From assembly GCF_030272615.1 (NCBI RefSeq), contig NC_081406.1, positions 477,864,900 through 477,928,899 on the forward strand: a stretch of DNA of 64,000 nucleotides. Reading direction: 5' to 3'. This stretch comes from Cryptomeria japonica. Its lineage: Eukaryota > Streptophyta > Pinopsida > Cupressales > Cupressaceae. A model generated the notes under the pieces. That model had not been told where the DNA came from. It was given only the letters and a program-made list of their open reading frames with translations, and ran no database searches. Positions 32,283-43,227 of the stretch are shown piece by piece (within the stretch, counting starts at the first letter, position 1; each line of letters opens with the position of its first letter). Made by a program: the position numbers and the translations under genes.

Positions 32283-33040
32283 GTGTAAACATTTTTTTAT
32301 CTTAGTCCTTAGGAGCCACTTGTATCTAATTATAACCACTAAAAATATCAAGAAAAGAGAAATAACTACTACCAGCTAGGTTATCAAGCACTTGATCAAT
32401 GAATGGTAAAGAAAAATAATCCTTCTTAGTGGCTTTATTCAATTCTCTATAATCCACACAAACATGCCACTTACCATTTTTTTTGGGTACAATAACCAAT
32501 GGAGAAACCCATTGACTATCAAAAATTAGATAAAGGAACCCTACTTGTAGCAATTTCTCTATTTCTTGTTTAACAAAATCTCTTAGAGCTGATTGTTTCT
32601 CCTTTGACCCTATCTTACATGTTTAACATCTTCAGTGTAGATGTGATGTGTACAAATAGAAGGGTGTATTCCTCTCATATCCTTATACTCCCAATAAAAT
32701 GCTTCTGTGTGTTTTTCCAAAGTGAGCCCCAACTCCTCTTCTTGTCTTGGAAGCAAAGATGAGTTAATGAAAAGAGGCTTGTTATCAAACACTCTAATTT
32801 ATTTAGTTTCACTCTTTGCATAAATTGGATCTACTATAAGTGTATTAAGAGGATAAAGATTTAACTTAGCATGATGCAGTCTTTTTACAGCTACCCTCTT
32901 CAAAATATTCAAGAAAAAAACACTCTTCATTTACTTGGTTGGATTCATCAGTATTGACACTAAGTTCCTCTCTTTGTTTCACATACTCTTCATATTCCTC
33001 AATATGCTTTAACAAAGTAACCATCGCTAATTCAACCGAT
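32283..33040 (-). pseudogene. G2 protease-RT linker and RT N-terminus
   Basis: Minus-strand frames: LLPKSVELAMVTLLKHIEEY (32,866-33,051); the linker VFDNKPLFINSSLLPRQEEE...EAFYWEYKDMRGIHPSI (32,610-32,792); then the RT start SPLVIVPKKNGKWHVCVDY, ELNKATKKDYFSLPFIDQVL and FSFLDIFSGYN (32,326-32,553), in which the YN-Q part runs into C7. The linker-to-RT pattern with E-A-F-x-W-x-Y-K-D-M is usual for gypsy pol. Stops break it in several places. Confidence 0.78.
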
Positions 33041-34003
33041 TTTGGCAACAATGCAGCAAACTAAGAGGGGGGGGTGAATCAGTTTTCCCTCAAACTCTAC
33101 ACAACTCAAACTTATATTTAGAATTGATAGTAAATAGTGAAACCATGAATCAACGCCACATGAATAACACACATAACACCAAGATTTTTGACATGGAAAA
33201 CCCAGTTAAGGGAAAATCACGGTGGGAACCTACCCCCAATGAGATAATACCCTGTTAGGAGTAAGTCAAAGATTATAATGGGGAATGTACATGCATTTAG
33301 GCATACTACCTAGAGCTCACTACTCAAATCAACATCGCACACAAGAAACACCTCCAAATATTGTGCCTCGAATATCCACAACATGCAACAATTAATATGA
33401 ATGTTGCATAACATGAAGAACACCACGGGATCAAGAAAATGATCAACAACGCGCATAATGATCAATGCAAACCATCAAGACAGATAGAACATGATCTGGA
33501 AACATCCACGAGCAATGTGAATCACCACAACAACAACCACAACATCACCACTTACTATAATCTTCATCATCATTATACTGAACCTCAAGAACACCAACTA
33601 TATTGACTATCAAGTTGAAATATTCACTTGCAGACCTCCAAATCATGAACCATCTGAATTGAGGACACATATGAAAGTCCCAAAAACTCTACCAAATCCA
33701 CAAACTAAGATATTATGATTTCAAAGCAATATAGAGTAGAATCCAGAATACCGAATAACATGAATAACTGAAAAACCAACCTCAATACCAGATCTCATAA
33801 TTTGATCAAATCACCATACAAACCTCTGAAACTTATGTTGAATAAACTAGAGATACTTATCTAAAAACCCATTAAACTGCAACAACTCATCTACAACACA
33901 CTGACCAAACCAACTCATCCAATCTGACTACAACACTGGAATACAAGAATATGTTGATATCAATGACAACACATCATTCCAGCAAACTCAACAATATCCA
34001 ACA
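33041..34003 (-). mobile_element. S2, solo LTR of the C1 family inside G2
   Basis: The minus strand starts TGTTGGATATTGTTGAG at 34,003. The other edge (about 33,041-33,050) has GGCAACAATGCAGC followed by the GGGGGGGGTGAATCAG block, both matching the end of the C1 LTR. Internal blocks such as GGGAACCTACCC and CTACCTAGAGCTCAC are shared too. It separates G2 sequence on both sides. No internal region is present. I could not find a target duplication, so the left edge is approximate. Confidence 0.7.
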
Positions 34004-34076
34004 ACCACTCCATTCCCTTTTGACTCCATACCCTCATCAACCCAATATTGAGTGTCAGAATGTAATGTTGGTTTAG
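34004..34076 (-). pseudogene. G2 spacer fragment after protease
   Basis: Short minus-strand piece reading PTLHSDTQYWVDEG and NGVV. It joins in frame across G3 to TLYPLAK at 40,254-40,275, the end of G2 protease. It is useful mainly because it confirms that G3 inserted between them. Confidence 0.55.
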
Positions 34077-34878
34077 TGAAGCAGTCACCGGTGAGGAGGG
34101 ACCTCAAAGAGATCAATCTAGACTGGTCAACAAGAGTAAACACAACGGAAACACATAGATATGATAGAGGAAATGCAGTATAGATAGTTTTATTGCATAA
34201 AATTTGAGTATACCCAACCGGTAACAACCGGGTTACAACATACTGACACACAAGCCTGGTAGAATAGGTCACAACTGGGACCTTGAATCGAAAGATCTAT
34301 CTTCTAGGAACAGTCTATCTATCTGATACTCTGATTGATTCTAATTGATTACATTCTAAAGCATGATTACAAATATATATCGATCCAAAGGATCCAGTTG
34401 ACCCAAAAGGGATCAAAACCAAAATAACAAGACCTAACATGCAAAATGAACAAGTTCGGCCTTCGCCAAGAGATTCCTCTAGAAAATCCAAAGGATGAAA
34501 TGTAGATCACGGGAAATGGTCGGCTAGACGCCAAGGAATATCAAAATCAATGCCCAAGATTATGCAAGCTTCAGACTGGGTTTCGGTAGATCACCAGAAT
34601 AAGTCGCAGGCAACCAGTAACAAAGGAACAATTGGTAACAAGAAACTGTCAAGGAAACCGGTAGCGATATCTTGTCAGAGAGTGATCTAAATGAGATGTG
34701 GTCTAAAAGAAAGAAAGATGATCAAGTCTTCAAGTAGAATCCAACTCCACAAGATTTGGTGAGCTAAAACTAGGACACACTGAAAGCAAAACTGAAACTA
34801 CAAATAGAATACAAAATAGAAAGGAAAATGTTTTTGGTTGATGCAAAATTGCTATGAACTAGGGATGCTCTTGCATCA
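34077..34878 (-). mobile_element. G3 3' LTR
   Basis: Plus-strand edges TGAAGCAGTCACCGGTG and CTTGCATCA (802 bp). It is longer than the 5' LTR because a stretch near 34,165-34,225 (GATAGTTTTATTGCATAAAA) is missing from the other copy. Confidence 0.85.
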
Positions 34879-34915
34879 AACATTTGAGGTTACAGAAAAA
34901 AAAGTGAGCCTCTCA

Positions 34916-35090
34916 CTTTGCTGGGGTCAGAGGGAAACCAAGGCGGTCTACCTCTTCCTGAAAAATTCAAGATGAATCTTCAAGTGATCTTCCCTTCCAC
35001 TTCACAAGATATTGTTTGTACTGACTGTTACGAGTACTACACCCAATCCTACTATCCAAAATCTCTCCAATCTGATGTGGTTCCTTCTAG
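34916..35090 (-). pseudogene. G3 integrase-linked chromodomain
   Basis: Downstream of the integrase GPF/Y-like end, the minus strand reads QIGEILDSRIGCSTRNSQY, then QYLVKWKGRSLEDSS, a stop, and IFQEEVDR. This matches a chromodomain (YLVKWKG...EDSSW) in which the tryptophan codon TGG has become TGA near 34,967. In chromoviruses this domain directs integration towards particular chromatin. It is degenerate but clear. Confidence 0.75.
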
Positions 35091-36283
35091 GGAAATTGTT
35101 TCTCAAGGTTTGCAACATTGTCCTCACTAAATTCTAGTCCATGGTACTCATAAAGATCTTCAATGTTGAATATAGGTGAAATACTTAGACTATTCGGTAG
35201 CTCCACTTCATATGCATTTCCAGAACTAAACTTCTTTAAAATCTTACAGGGTCCAAACTTCTTCATCTGCAACTTATTATAAGTTCCAATCGGGAATCTC
35301 TCTTTTCTTAGATATACCATCACTTCATCACCAACTTCAAATTCCTTATGTCTCCTCTTCTCATTTTCCTTCTCCTTATATTTGTTGTTCATGTCTTCCA
35401 AATCTTGTTTAACCTGAACATGAAATGTTGCCATGTGATCTGCAAAATCTTCTGCTTCTGAACTCTTTTGCACTTCACTGCTAATGTCTCTCAATTCTGA
35501 TATTCCTCTAGGATGCATTTCGGTAACAATCTCAAAAGGTGTTTTTTTGGTACTCCTATTCACTAAATTGTTGTAGGCAAACTCTTCATGTGCAAGGATC
35601 AAATCCCAACTTCTAGTTTTATCTCCCACTAAACATCTCAATAAATTTCCCAAACTTCGGTTAAAAACTTTCGTCTGTCCATTAGTCTATGGATTAAAAG
35701 TATAACTGAACTTCAAATATGTCTTCATCTTCTTCCAAAGTGTTCTCCAAAAATAGCTGACAAACTTAGTGTCTCTATCTAAAACTATGCTCTTAGGTAA
35801 TCCATGCAATCTCACCACTTCCTTGAAAAATAGGTCTTTTACATGCAATGCATCTGATGTCTTCTTACAAGGTATGAAATGAACCATCTTCAAAAATCTA
35901 TCCACTACCACAAATATAGAATCACTTCCTCTCGGTGTCTTAGGTAATCCAAGTACAAAATCCATGCTTATATCCTCCCAAGGTCTTACCAGTACTATCA
36001 AAGGTTTATACAATCCCACATTCTAACTACTACCTTTTGCAATTTGACAAACTCTACAACTTTGCACATATCTCTTAACATCCTTATGAATCTGGGGCCA
36101 AAAGTACTTCTCACTCACCAATGTAACTATTTTATCAATGCCAAAATGTCTGGCTAAGCCTCCACTATGTTTCTCTTTTATTAGGTTCTCTCTCATGCAA
36201 CTCTTAGGTATGCACAACCGAACTCCCCTAAATAACATCTCATCCTGAATGAAATAATCCAACCATTTTCTCCTATCAACCAT
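35087..36283 (-). pseudogene. G3 integrase
   Basis: Zinc part (36,023-36,283): HSGGLARHFGIDKI and CRVCQIAKG. Core (35,687-36,019): [13 protein letters not shown] with the first D and [11 protein letters not shown] with the second. The third acidic residue, expected in TDGQTE, reads TNGQTK just after a stop in FNP-stop-TNGQ, so the catalytic glutamate is now lysine. The C-terminal part (35,087-35,653) has RHKEFEVGDEVMVYLRKERF and KKFGPCKILKKFSSGNAYEV, the GPF/Y-like module, then FNIEDLYEYHG. Confidence 0.85.
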
Positions 36284-36466
36284 AATTGGTTCTCTACATG
36301 CTTTCCAAGGTTCTGCAAAATCTTAGTCTTCATCATACAAGGTCTTCAAATCTTCAAAACCTAATATTTTCACTCTCATCTCTATCAGCTAATTCCTTCT
36401 AGTACTCAATGCATCAATAACTTTGTTAGATTTCCCACTTCTATGCTTCAACACAAAGGTGTAACT

Positions 36467-37600
36467 CTACAATAATTCTACCCATCTCATATGTCTATTA
36501 TTCAGCTTACTCTGAGTGTTCAAATACTGCAAAGCTTGATGATCTATATACAACATAAACTCCTTAGGCAATAAGTAGTGTTTCCATTTCTTCAAGGCTT
36601 GAACTATGGAATAAAATTCCTGATCATACATTGAATATCTCTTCTGGGCATCATTCAATTTCTCATTGAAAAAGGCTATTGCTCTCCCTTCTTGACTCAG
36701 GACTGCTCCTATTATTGTTCCACTTGCATCACAATCCACTTGAGAACTTTATTGAAATCCGATAAAGCTAACATAGGCTGCTCAATCACTTTCTGCTTCA
36801 ACAATTCAAAACTTTTGTTTGCTCCGATGGTCTAATTGAATTCCTTCTAATCTCCTCCCATGGTCTCATTTATAGGGTTACAAATTGAACTAAATTTTTT
36901 GATAAACTTCCGGTAAAAACTATCCAATCCATGAAATGATCTTACCTCTCCAATGCCTTCTAGTGTAGGCCACTCAACAATGGATTTCACTTTCGTAGGG
37001 TCCATCTTCAAACCATCCTCAGATATCACAAATCCTAAATATACTAACTCATCCTTCATGAAAGTACACTTCTTGATATTGATCAACAACTTTTCTTCTC
37101 TCAACCTCTGCAAAACTTGTCTTAATTGTAACAAATACCCATCTTTTATTTACTGAAAATCAGAATGTCATCCAAATACATAATACCCAAGAATTTCTTT
37201 AATACCTCATTCATCAGCCTCATGAAATTACACAGTGCATTAGTCAATCCAAAAAGCATCACCAGCCATTCATATAGTCCTTTGTTTGTCTTAAATGTTG
37301 TCTTCCATTCATCACCATCTCTTATCCTGATTTGATGATATCCACTCTTCAAATCTATCTTTGTAAAGCATTTTGCTACACTCAAACAGTCCATTGTGTC
37401 ATCCATCCTAGGCAAAGGAAACTGGTATTTCACTTTGATCTTGTTTATTGCTCTTGAATCGATACACATTCTCCACTCTCTATTCTTCTTAGGTGCTAAT
37501 ACTGCTGGTACTACACAAGGTCTCAGACTCTCTTTGTCAAACCTTTCTTCAACAGCTCCTGCACTTGTCTATTTAGTTCCTCATTCTCTGTCAGTGTCAG
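36467..37600 (-). pseudogene. G3 reverse transcriptase and RNase H
   Basis: [61 protein letters not shown] and the catalytic [11 protein letters not shown] (37,146-37,469). A stop follows, then [20 protein letters not shown] and [20 protein letters not shown] (36,847-37,134). RNase H (36,467-36,739): CDASGTIIGAVLSQEGR, YSMYDQEFYSIVQALKKWKH and YIDHQALQYL. Catalytic acidic residues remain but several stops separate the parts. Confidence 0.87.
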
Positions 37601-38566
37601 CTAGTGTGCAACTTTGTTAGGCAAACTAGCTCCGGGAACCAAGTCCATGCAATGACTAATACTTCTAATAGGTGGCAATCCATCAAGTACATTATCTAAA
37701 ATGATGTCCTCATATTCTGTTAGCAAATCTCTTATCTCTTCCGGATGCTCTTCTTCTGGTTCCAGTCTCTTAGTCTTCTTAGGAATTAAGGAAAAACACA
37801 CATTCTTATGTCTCAGGCCATCCATGAATTTCCTTCCATCTACTAAGAAGATTCTAGCATTTCTACAGACTTCATTCTTCAAAGGTTCCTCCAAAGGTAA
37901 CAAGGTTTCCTTCATCCCATTGCCCACAATAGTGTATGTATTATTCCTTCCATCATGTATTGCCTGTCTATCAAACTGCCAAGATCTACCCAACAAAAGG
38001 TAAGAAATATCCATAGGCATAATATCACACAAAACTTCATCATGATAATTCCCAATTTTCAATTTTACCAAACACTGTTCACTTACTAACAACTTATGTT
38101 CATCTTGAATCCATGCTATCTGATAAGGCTTCGGGTGTTTCAACCTCTCCAATTTCAACTGATTCACTATCTCTTCTAAAACAAGATTATCTAAACTACC
38201 ACTATCAATAACAACTTTACAACACTTATCAGATACCTTGCATCTGGTTTTGAATAGATTCTTCCTCAGCAAGGGTTCTTCATCTCCTCCGATATGACAC
38301 AAAGCTCTCCTCATCATCAGTAGTTCTCCATCTTTTGGTTTATTGTCTAATCTGGTGGGGTTTTCTTCCACCACTACTACTCTTTCAGTAGCCTTTGTCT
38401 TCTTACATTTGAATGCATGGTGTCCTTCTCCTCCACACTTAAAGCAAGTTCCTCTAAATGTCCTCTTGTCTTGTCTTCCAAAGTTCTCATTCTGGTAACC
38501 ATCTGATTCTCTCCTTCGGTAGAAATTTCTATCATCCTTCTGGTATGAATTACCTTCTTTGTTCAC
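37601..38566 (-). pseudogene. G3 gag C-terminus, CCHC knuckle and protease
   Basis: A 321-residue open frame, the longest in G3. It starts in basic gag sequence and has the knuckle CFKCGGEGHHAFKC. The protease is seen as KVVIDSGSLDNLVLEEI (D-S-G active site) and continues with YLLLGRSWQFDRQAIHDGR, typical of the end of gypsy retropepsin. The linker towards RT includes EEIRDLLTEYEDI and a HCMDLVPGASLPN segment. The protease triad is intact. Confidence 0.85.
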
Positions 38567-39490
38567 TTCCTTGTCCTTATTTTGATCTATACTAGTTATT
38601 CTTCCTCTGGTATATCCTCTTCCTCCAGTAAACCTTCCACCTCTACCTCTTTGTCTCTTCTCATGTCATTTGTTCATTTTCTCTTCAGCCTTTAATGCAT
38701 ACTGGTAAGCCTCTTTAACATTCTCCAATTTGATCATATTGATTTCATCTTGTATAGACATCCACAATCCACTCAAATATCTTGCAATTTGTTCAACTTC
38801 ATCATCAACATGTCTGGATCTGATGGTCAACTTGTAAAATATGTTGATGTACTCCTTCACACTAGATTCCTTTTGTCTCAGATTCATCGAGTTTCGAAAC
38901 AAATCCACTTGATAATTCGTTGGCACAAACTTTGATTTCAACTTAGCAATCATCTGATCCCATGTCTTAATCTTTCTTTACCTCTTCTATGTTTGTCAAC
39001 TTGCAAATGCTCCCACCAAAGAGATACATGACCTTTCAACCAAGTACAGGCATATTTCACCTTCCCCTCTTCTATAATATTTTCAAAATTGAAATACTTC
39101 TCCATCTCTGAGATCCAATCCATCAATTCATCTGAGTCTAACTTTGCATCATATTCTGGTGGGGTAAAATGAGGTTTAGTGTTCACCCTACTCAAAACCC
39201 TTAAAAACCTTTCTTCATCTGGATCAACTACCAGTAGGTTTACTTAATCTGTCGAGGTTTCCTCTCCTTCATCTTCACTTACATCTTCAATATGTCCGCC
39301 TCTTCTCTGGGCTGTCTCCACGGATTCTAACCAGACTTCTATACCTTGCAGCATCTCCATCATAGTAGGGTTTGCATTCCCATGTGCTCCACTATTCCTA
39401 GTTCCTCTTTGCACCATCAATTCATGCTAGTCCTCTGCAATTGTATGTCCGATCCACAATCTGTCACCCTACAACAAAATTTAGGACACA
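38567..39490 (-). pseudogene. G3 gag N-terminus and core
   Basis: Segments 38,950-39,195 (PPEYDAKLDSDELMDWI, YACTWLKGHVSLWWEHLQ) and 38,666-38,953 (LKSKFVPTNYQVDLFRNSMN, KEYINIFYKL, VEQIARYLSGL) are the retrotransposon gag core. A frameshift separates them near 38,950. A basic RGRGGRFTGGRGYTRGR-type tail follows towards the knuckle. The region to 39,490 is the gag start and leader. Confidence 0.8.
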
Positions 39491-39511
39491 CAACCTTTGA
39501 AACGAAACTTT

Positions 39512-39523
39512 GCTCTGATACCA
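39512..39523 (-). other. G3 primer-binding site
   Basis: Minus-strand TGGTATCAGAGC, the initiator methionine tRNA complement, two bases inside the LTR end at 39,526. Confidence 0.87.
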
Positions 39524-39525
39524 CT

Positions 39526-40253
39526 TGAAGTAGTCACCAGTGAGGGACCTAAAAGAGATCAATCTAGACCAGTTAGCGAGAGTAAAGACACCACAAACAC
39601 ACATATAGGCCTGGTAACAACTGGGTTACATCATACCAACATAGAGGCCTGGTAGAATAGGTCACAAACGGGACCTTGAATCAAAAGATCTATCTTCTAG
39701 GCACAGTCTATCTATCTGATACTCTAATTTATTCTAATTGATTACAAATATATATCAATCCAAAGGATCTAGTTAGCCCAAAAGGGATCCAAACCCGAAG
39801 AACAAGACCTAATGTGCAAAATGAACAAGGTTGGCCTCCACAAAGAGATTCCTCTAGAAAATCCAAAGGATGAAACATAGATCATGGGAAATGGTTGGCC
39901 ACATGCCAAGGAACATCGAAATCAATGCCCAAGGCTCCGTGAGCTTTGTAATGGGTTCTGGTAGATCACCACAATAGGTCTCAGGCAACCGGTAACAAAG
40001 GACCAATCGGTAACAAGAAATTGTCAAGGAAATTGGTAGTGATATCTTGTCGAAAAGTGATCCAAATGAGATGCTGTCTGAAAGCAAGAAATATGATCAA
40101 GTCTTCAAGTAGAACCCAACTCCATAAGATCCGGTGAGCCAAAACTGGGACACACAGAAAGGAAAACTGAAACTGCAAATAGAAAACAAAACAAAATGGA
40201 AAAAAAAAATTGTTGATGCAAGATTGCTATGAAACGGGGATGCTCTTGCATTA
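39526..40253 (-). mobile_element. G3 5' LTR
   Basis: Plus-strand edges TGAAGTAGTCACCAGTG and CTTGCATTA (728 bp). The outer CA has mutated to TA compared with the 3' copy. The tttag duplication directly follows. Confidence 0.83.
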
Positions 40254-40650
40254 TTTAGCTAGAGGATAAAGTGTCAAATCCTTTTGTCTTTGACAGTTGG
40301 AAATATTCATTCTTCTAGATCTACAATCTATCAATGTTGTTGTAGTTGCTAGCCAAGGTCTTCCTAGTATAATTGGGTATCTTGATTCCTTCTTCCTTGC
40401 TTTAAGAACCAAAAACTCAACTGGATAATCCCAAGTGTCAATTATGACTGTTACATCTTCCTGAACACCTTCAGGTTAGGCAATAGATTTCTTTTCCAAC
40501 TAAAGCACAGTTGTTGTGGGTTAGACACTTGTCATCCCTAACATTTCAATAGTGTTAGTTGTGATAACATTTATAAATTCCCCCAAATCAATCAACACAT
40601 TAGTTATCTCAACTCCTATGATTAAATTAATTACAGGTGTAAAGGAGAAA
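40254..40650 (-). pseudogene. G2 protease
   Basis: The minus strand reads PVINLIIGVEITNVLIDLGE, FINVITTNTIEMLGMTSV, a stop, VQEDVTVIIDTWDYPVEFLV and YPIILGRPWLATT, ending TLYPLAK. The D-L-G triad and ILGRPWLA are gypsy retropepsin features; usually D-L-G-A-S follows, here D-L-G-E-F. It is bounded by G3 on the left and by LTR G4 on the right. Confidence 0.75.
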
Positions 40651-40654
40651 ATTT

Positions 40655-41792
40655 GATTTGGCAATTTGCAACATAGAAGGAGAAATCACCAAATCAATTT
40701 TTGCTTTGGGGGAGATTTCCTTTACATTCAAAAAAGGGGAGAAATCCACAAGATTCAATCACAAATCAGATAAGGACTAAATACTAAGTGGATTTATTGA
40801 TAATAATGTGTTTTTCCCTCTTTTGTAAGTTGAAATGTTGATTTAGGGTAAAGTGTGGAAATTGAAGACAAAACTAAGAAAATATTGAGCTACAGGTTTG
40901 GGATTCAATCGTGCACCTAGATCTAAGAAATATGAGTTGATTCGGATCCACCTTGCAAACATGCCTCAAAAAAGAAGGGATTGCGGTGCTTCCTCTTGGT
41001 CCTTCAAATTTTTCGCGCGTCTAAAAGTGATGTTTCGTCTCTATGTCTAAATATTAATTCCAGAAGTACAACAGTGCACCTATTTCTTGCACATAGAAAG
41101 AAAGGGAAATAAGTTGGGAATAGGGGCTTGCCTTCAGTCAAACCCCAAGTTTTGAATTAACCATGAAATTGAGATAAATGTAAATGAAATGATTGAAAGG
41201 AAATGTTCTCCTTTTGAGGGAGATGTTGAATTATGTCTGAAATTGAAATGATTATACCTCTGTGTGAAGTTTTGCTTGCCTCCACATGGAATTAGAGTTT
41301 AATGAAAAAGGATGTAGATCTCCACTTCAATGCTTGAATCCTTGACTTTATTGTTGCTCTAAAGCTTGAAGGAAGACTGAAAATGCTCAATTGCTCTTGA
41401 ATGCTTGATTTATTGATCTCGTGTGTGCTTGAATGCTTACTCATGAATGTAATGGATGTTCAAATGAGAGGGGAAATCCTCTTTATATACCTGTCTATCA
41501 AATTAATTGATTGATTATTTGACATAGGCTAACACGGAGAGGAGAATCACAACCAAACCTAAATTGGGAAAAAGGGTTCAAAGAGGGCCCAAAATGAGGG
41601 GGAGCAGGGCGGAGTACCCTAGTCTTGCCCTATTTTGGGGCTAGGATCAAGTGCAGAAAAAGTGTAAAGTTAATAATTTTGGCATTTATGATGTGCAAGA
41701 GCATAATTAGGTTTTCAATCAGGTCGAGGGGTGCAAACACTAAGGTGAAATGTGGTAAAAAATTGCAAGGGATACAATTTTAGGATGCTACA
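40655..41792 (-). mobile_element. G4, 3' LTR of a further gypsy-type element
   Basis: The minus strand starts TGTAGCATCC at 41,792, directly after a polypurine tract AAAGTGGGGGCTAAA (41,793-41,807). A minus-strand TATA box GTATATAAAG lies at 41,481-41,490, about 300 bases into the LTR. The far end near 40,655 abuts G2 protease and is approximate. The orientation says the body lay to the right, but only non-coding DNA (41,808-42,079) precedes D1. I see no coding domain here. Confidence 0.55.
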
Positions 41793-42079
41793 TTTAGCCC
41801 CCACTTTAGCGGGAGTATGAAGTCAATCTTACTCTCGGTAAAGTACAAAGGGTTCAAATTGAAAGACTTTCACCAAGTCACCAAGGAGGCAAGATACACC
41901 AAGCCCCCAGTGGACTTTAGGATCTCACAACTTCAATGACAAGGTAAAAGGGAAGATCATGAGAGAGAAAAAGAGAGAACCATGACTGCAACTAGTAAGG
42001 TTCTCTTACTATGAATCATCAAAAGAAAAATACCCAAAATTTATAAAGAAAAAGATAAGTAACTTTCACTAACTCATTT

Positions 42080-42330
42080 CACTATGAATTCTGACGAAAT
42101 ATTACGATGAAAGTCCAATAATTATTTGTATCATTGGGTACCTGTGCGAAATTTTCATTTTTTTTGTTTCTGCCCGACATTCGTCGATCTTGCAACACTC
42201 TGTGATTTTCGTCACTATTTCGACATTCCCTTTAACTTCTAGGCTGACGGGTATATGGTTTCGACGAATGTTTTTTTAATAAAATTGATTTTGACAATTT
42301 ATCTATAATTGGTGACCTAGTGCGCTAATG
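42080..42330 (+). repeat. Possible 5' terminus and subterminal repeats of CACTA element D1
   Basis: CACTATGAATTCTGACGAAA begins at 42,080, preceded by TTT as a possible 3-bp target site. The next 200 bases repeat GACGAA/TTCGTC-type words: CTGACGAAAT, CGACATTCGTCGAT, TTTTCGTCAC, TTTCGACATT, CTGACGGG, TTCGACGAATG. CACTA elements begin CACTA and carry short subterminal repeats in both orientations (family knowledge). The 3' terminus is not in the window, so this stays unproven. Confidence 0.45.
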
Positions 42331-43227
42331 CTTGTCAAAATGCATTTATAACTAACGTCTGTGTAGGGGATTTTGGACCCTTAGTAGGGGATTTTGACTA
42401 AGGCATAATTAATGGAAAATAATATCTTGAGGATGTGGCAAGTAAAGATGCACAAATGAGATTCTTACTTTCTTTCTTTAGAAAGAGATTTATTGCTGAT
42501 AGAGAATCATTACATGAATATACTAGAATTAATGGTAGTTGAGAGCCTGGTCGTATCTGAACATAGAAATTGGAACCAAAAGAAGGAAGTGTGTCAATTA
42601 TTGTTGGTGGCTATCAGTCTATAGGGTAGATGGAATATCTTGATTCCTTTTACATCTAGAGAAGTAAAAATTAACTTAGGAATTAGTGGAAGTTTTATGA
42701 TGCATAGGAAGAGTCTCTCAAAAAGTAAATTTGGTAATACAATTAATGATGAGAGTAGAATTGCTAGAGAATAAAAAAGAAGTGTTTTAGAGGGTGGAGA
42801 AGAAAGAGAAGAAGAGAATAGAGAGTTAGGAAAGACAATAAGAACACTGAATGTGTGCATAGCACGGTGTAGAGAGCAGTGAATACAAAATAGAGGAAAG
42901 TGAAGAGTTCAAAGAAAAGAGGTGATAACAAAGAATGTAGAAGAGGGAGAGGTGTAGAGTACAACCTAGAGTTACAAAATATTATTTGTAACAAGGTATC
43001 TTCATTGTAACAAAAAATTGATCTTCATTTTAACTCATCTGATCATTTGTTGCTCAAAATAGGGGTTGGTGATCCTTTGGGATTCTAGACCCTTATTAGG
43101 GGATTTTGACCTTTGAGGGTCTTTTACCTTCTGTCAAATTAAATGTATGCACTTTTGTGCCTCACTCTTCAATTTGATCCATTGTAACCAAATTTGCATA
43201 TACTTGGGAGCTTAGTAAAGAAAAATC
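42331..43227 (+). other. D1 5' non-coding region with direct repeat
   Basis: No gene is seen. Two copies of a roughly 35-base phrase, GACCCTTAGTAGGGGATTTTGA and GACCCTTATTAGGGGATTTTGA in outline, occur at about 42,368 and 43,087. Between them, 42,770-42,970 is strongly purine rich on the plus strand. This may be promoter or leader of the transposase gene, or a small insertion between duplicated flanks. Confidence 0.35.

Larger units (their letters stand above)
34077..40253 (-). mobile_element. G3, chromovirus-type Ty3/gypsy element
   Basis: A full-length element of about 6.2 kb with LTRs 34,077-34,878 and 39,526-40,253, methionine-tRNA primer site, and target duplication tttag (34,072-34,076 and 40,254-40,258). 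On the minus strand: gag with knuckle, protease, RT, RNase H, integrase and a C-terminal chromodomain, the order of chromoviruses. All domains have stops or frameshifts. It is inserted in G2 near the end of protease. Confidence 0.87.
11915..40650 (-). mobile_element. G2, fragmented non-chromovirus gypsy element (host of nested insertions)
   Basis: Pieces of one minus-strand pol can be joined in order: protease (40,254-40,650), spacer (34,004-34,076), linker and RT N-terminus (32,283-33,040), RT centre (30,063-30,230) and RT thumb (11,915-12,162). The breaks are explained by G3, S2, C7 and C1, with target duplications for G3 and C7. The RT style (VRSFLGHVGYYR, YMD-F) suggests the Athila/OTA side of gypsy (tentative). 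Both termini, gag, RNase H and integrase are not in the window. Confidence 0.7.

Noticed and set aside
33041-34003. S2 as a full C1-family element
   Set aside because: One LTR only, no internal region, and G2 frame resumes on both sides.
34077-40253. An envelope-like gene in the gypsy elements
   Set aside because: No long frame with signal peptide or membrane segment lies between integrase and 3' LTR in G3; T1 and G2 lack that region here.
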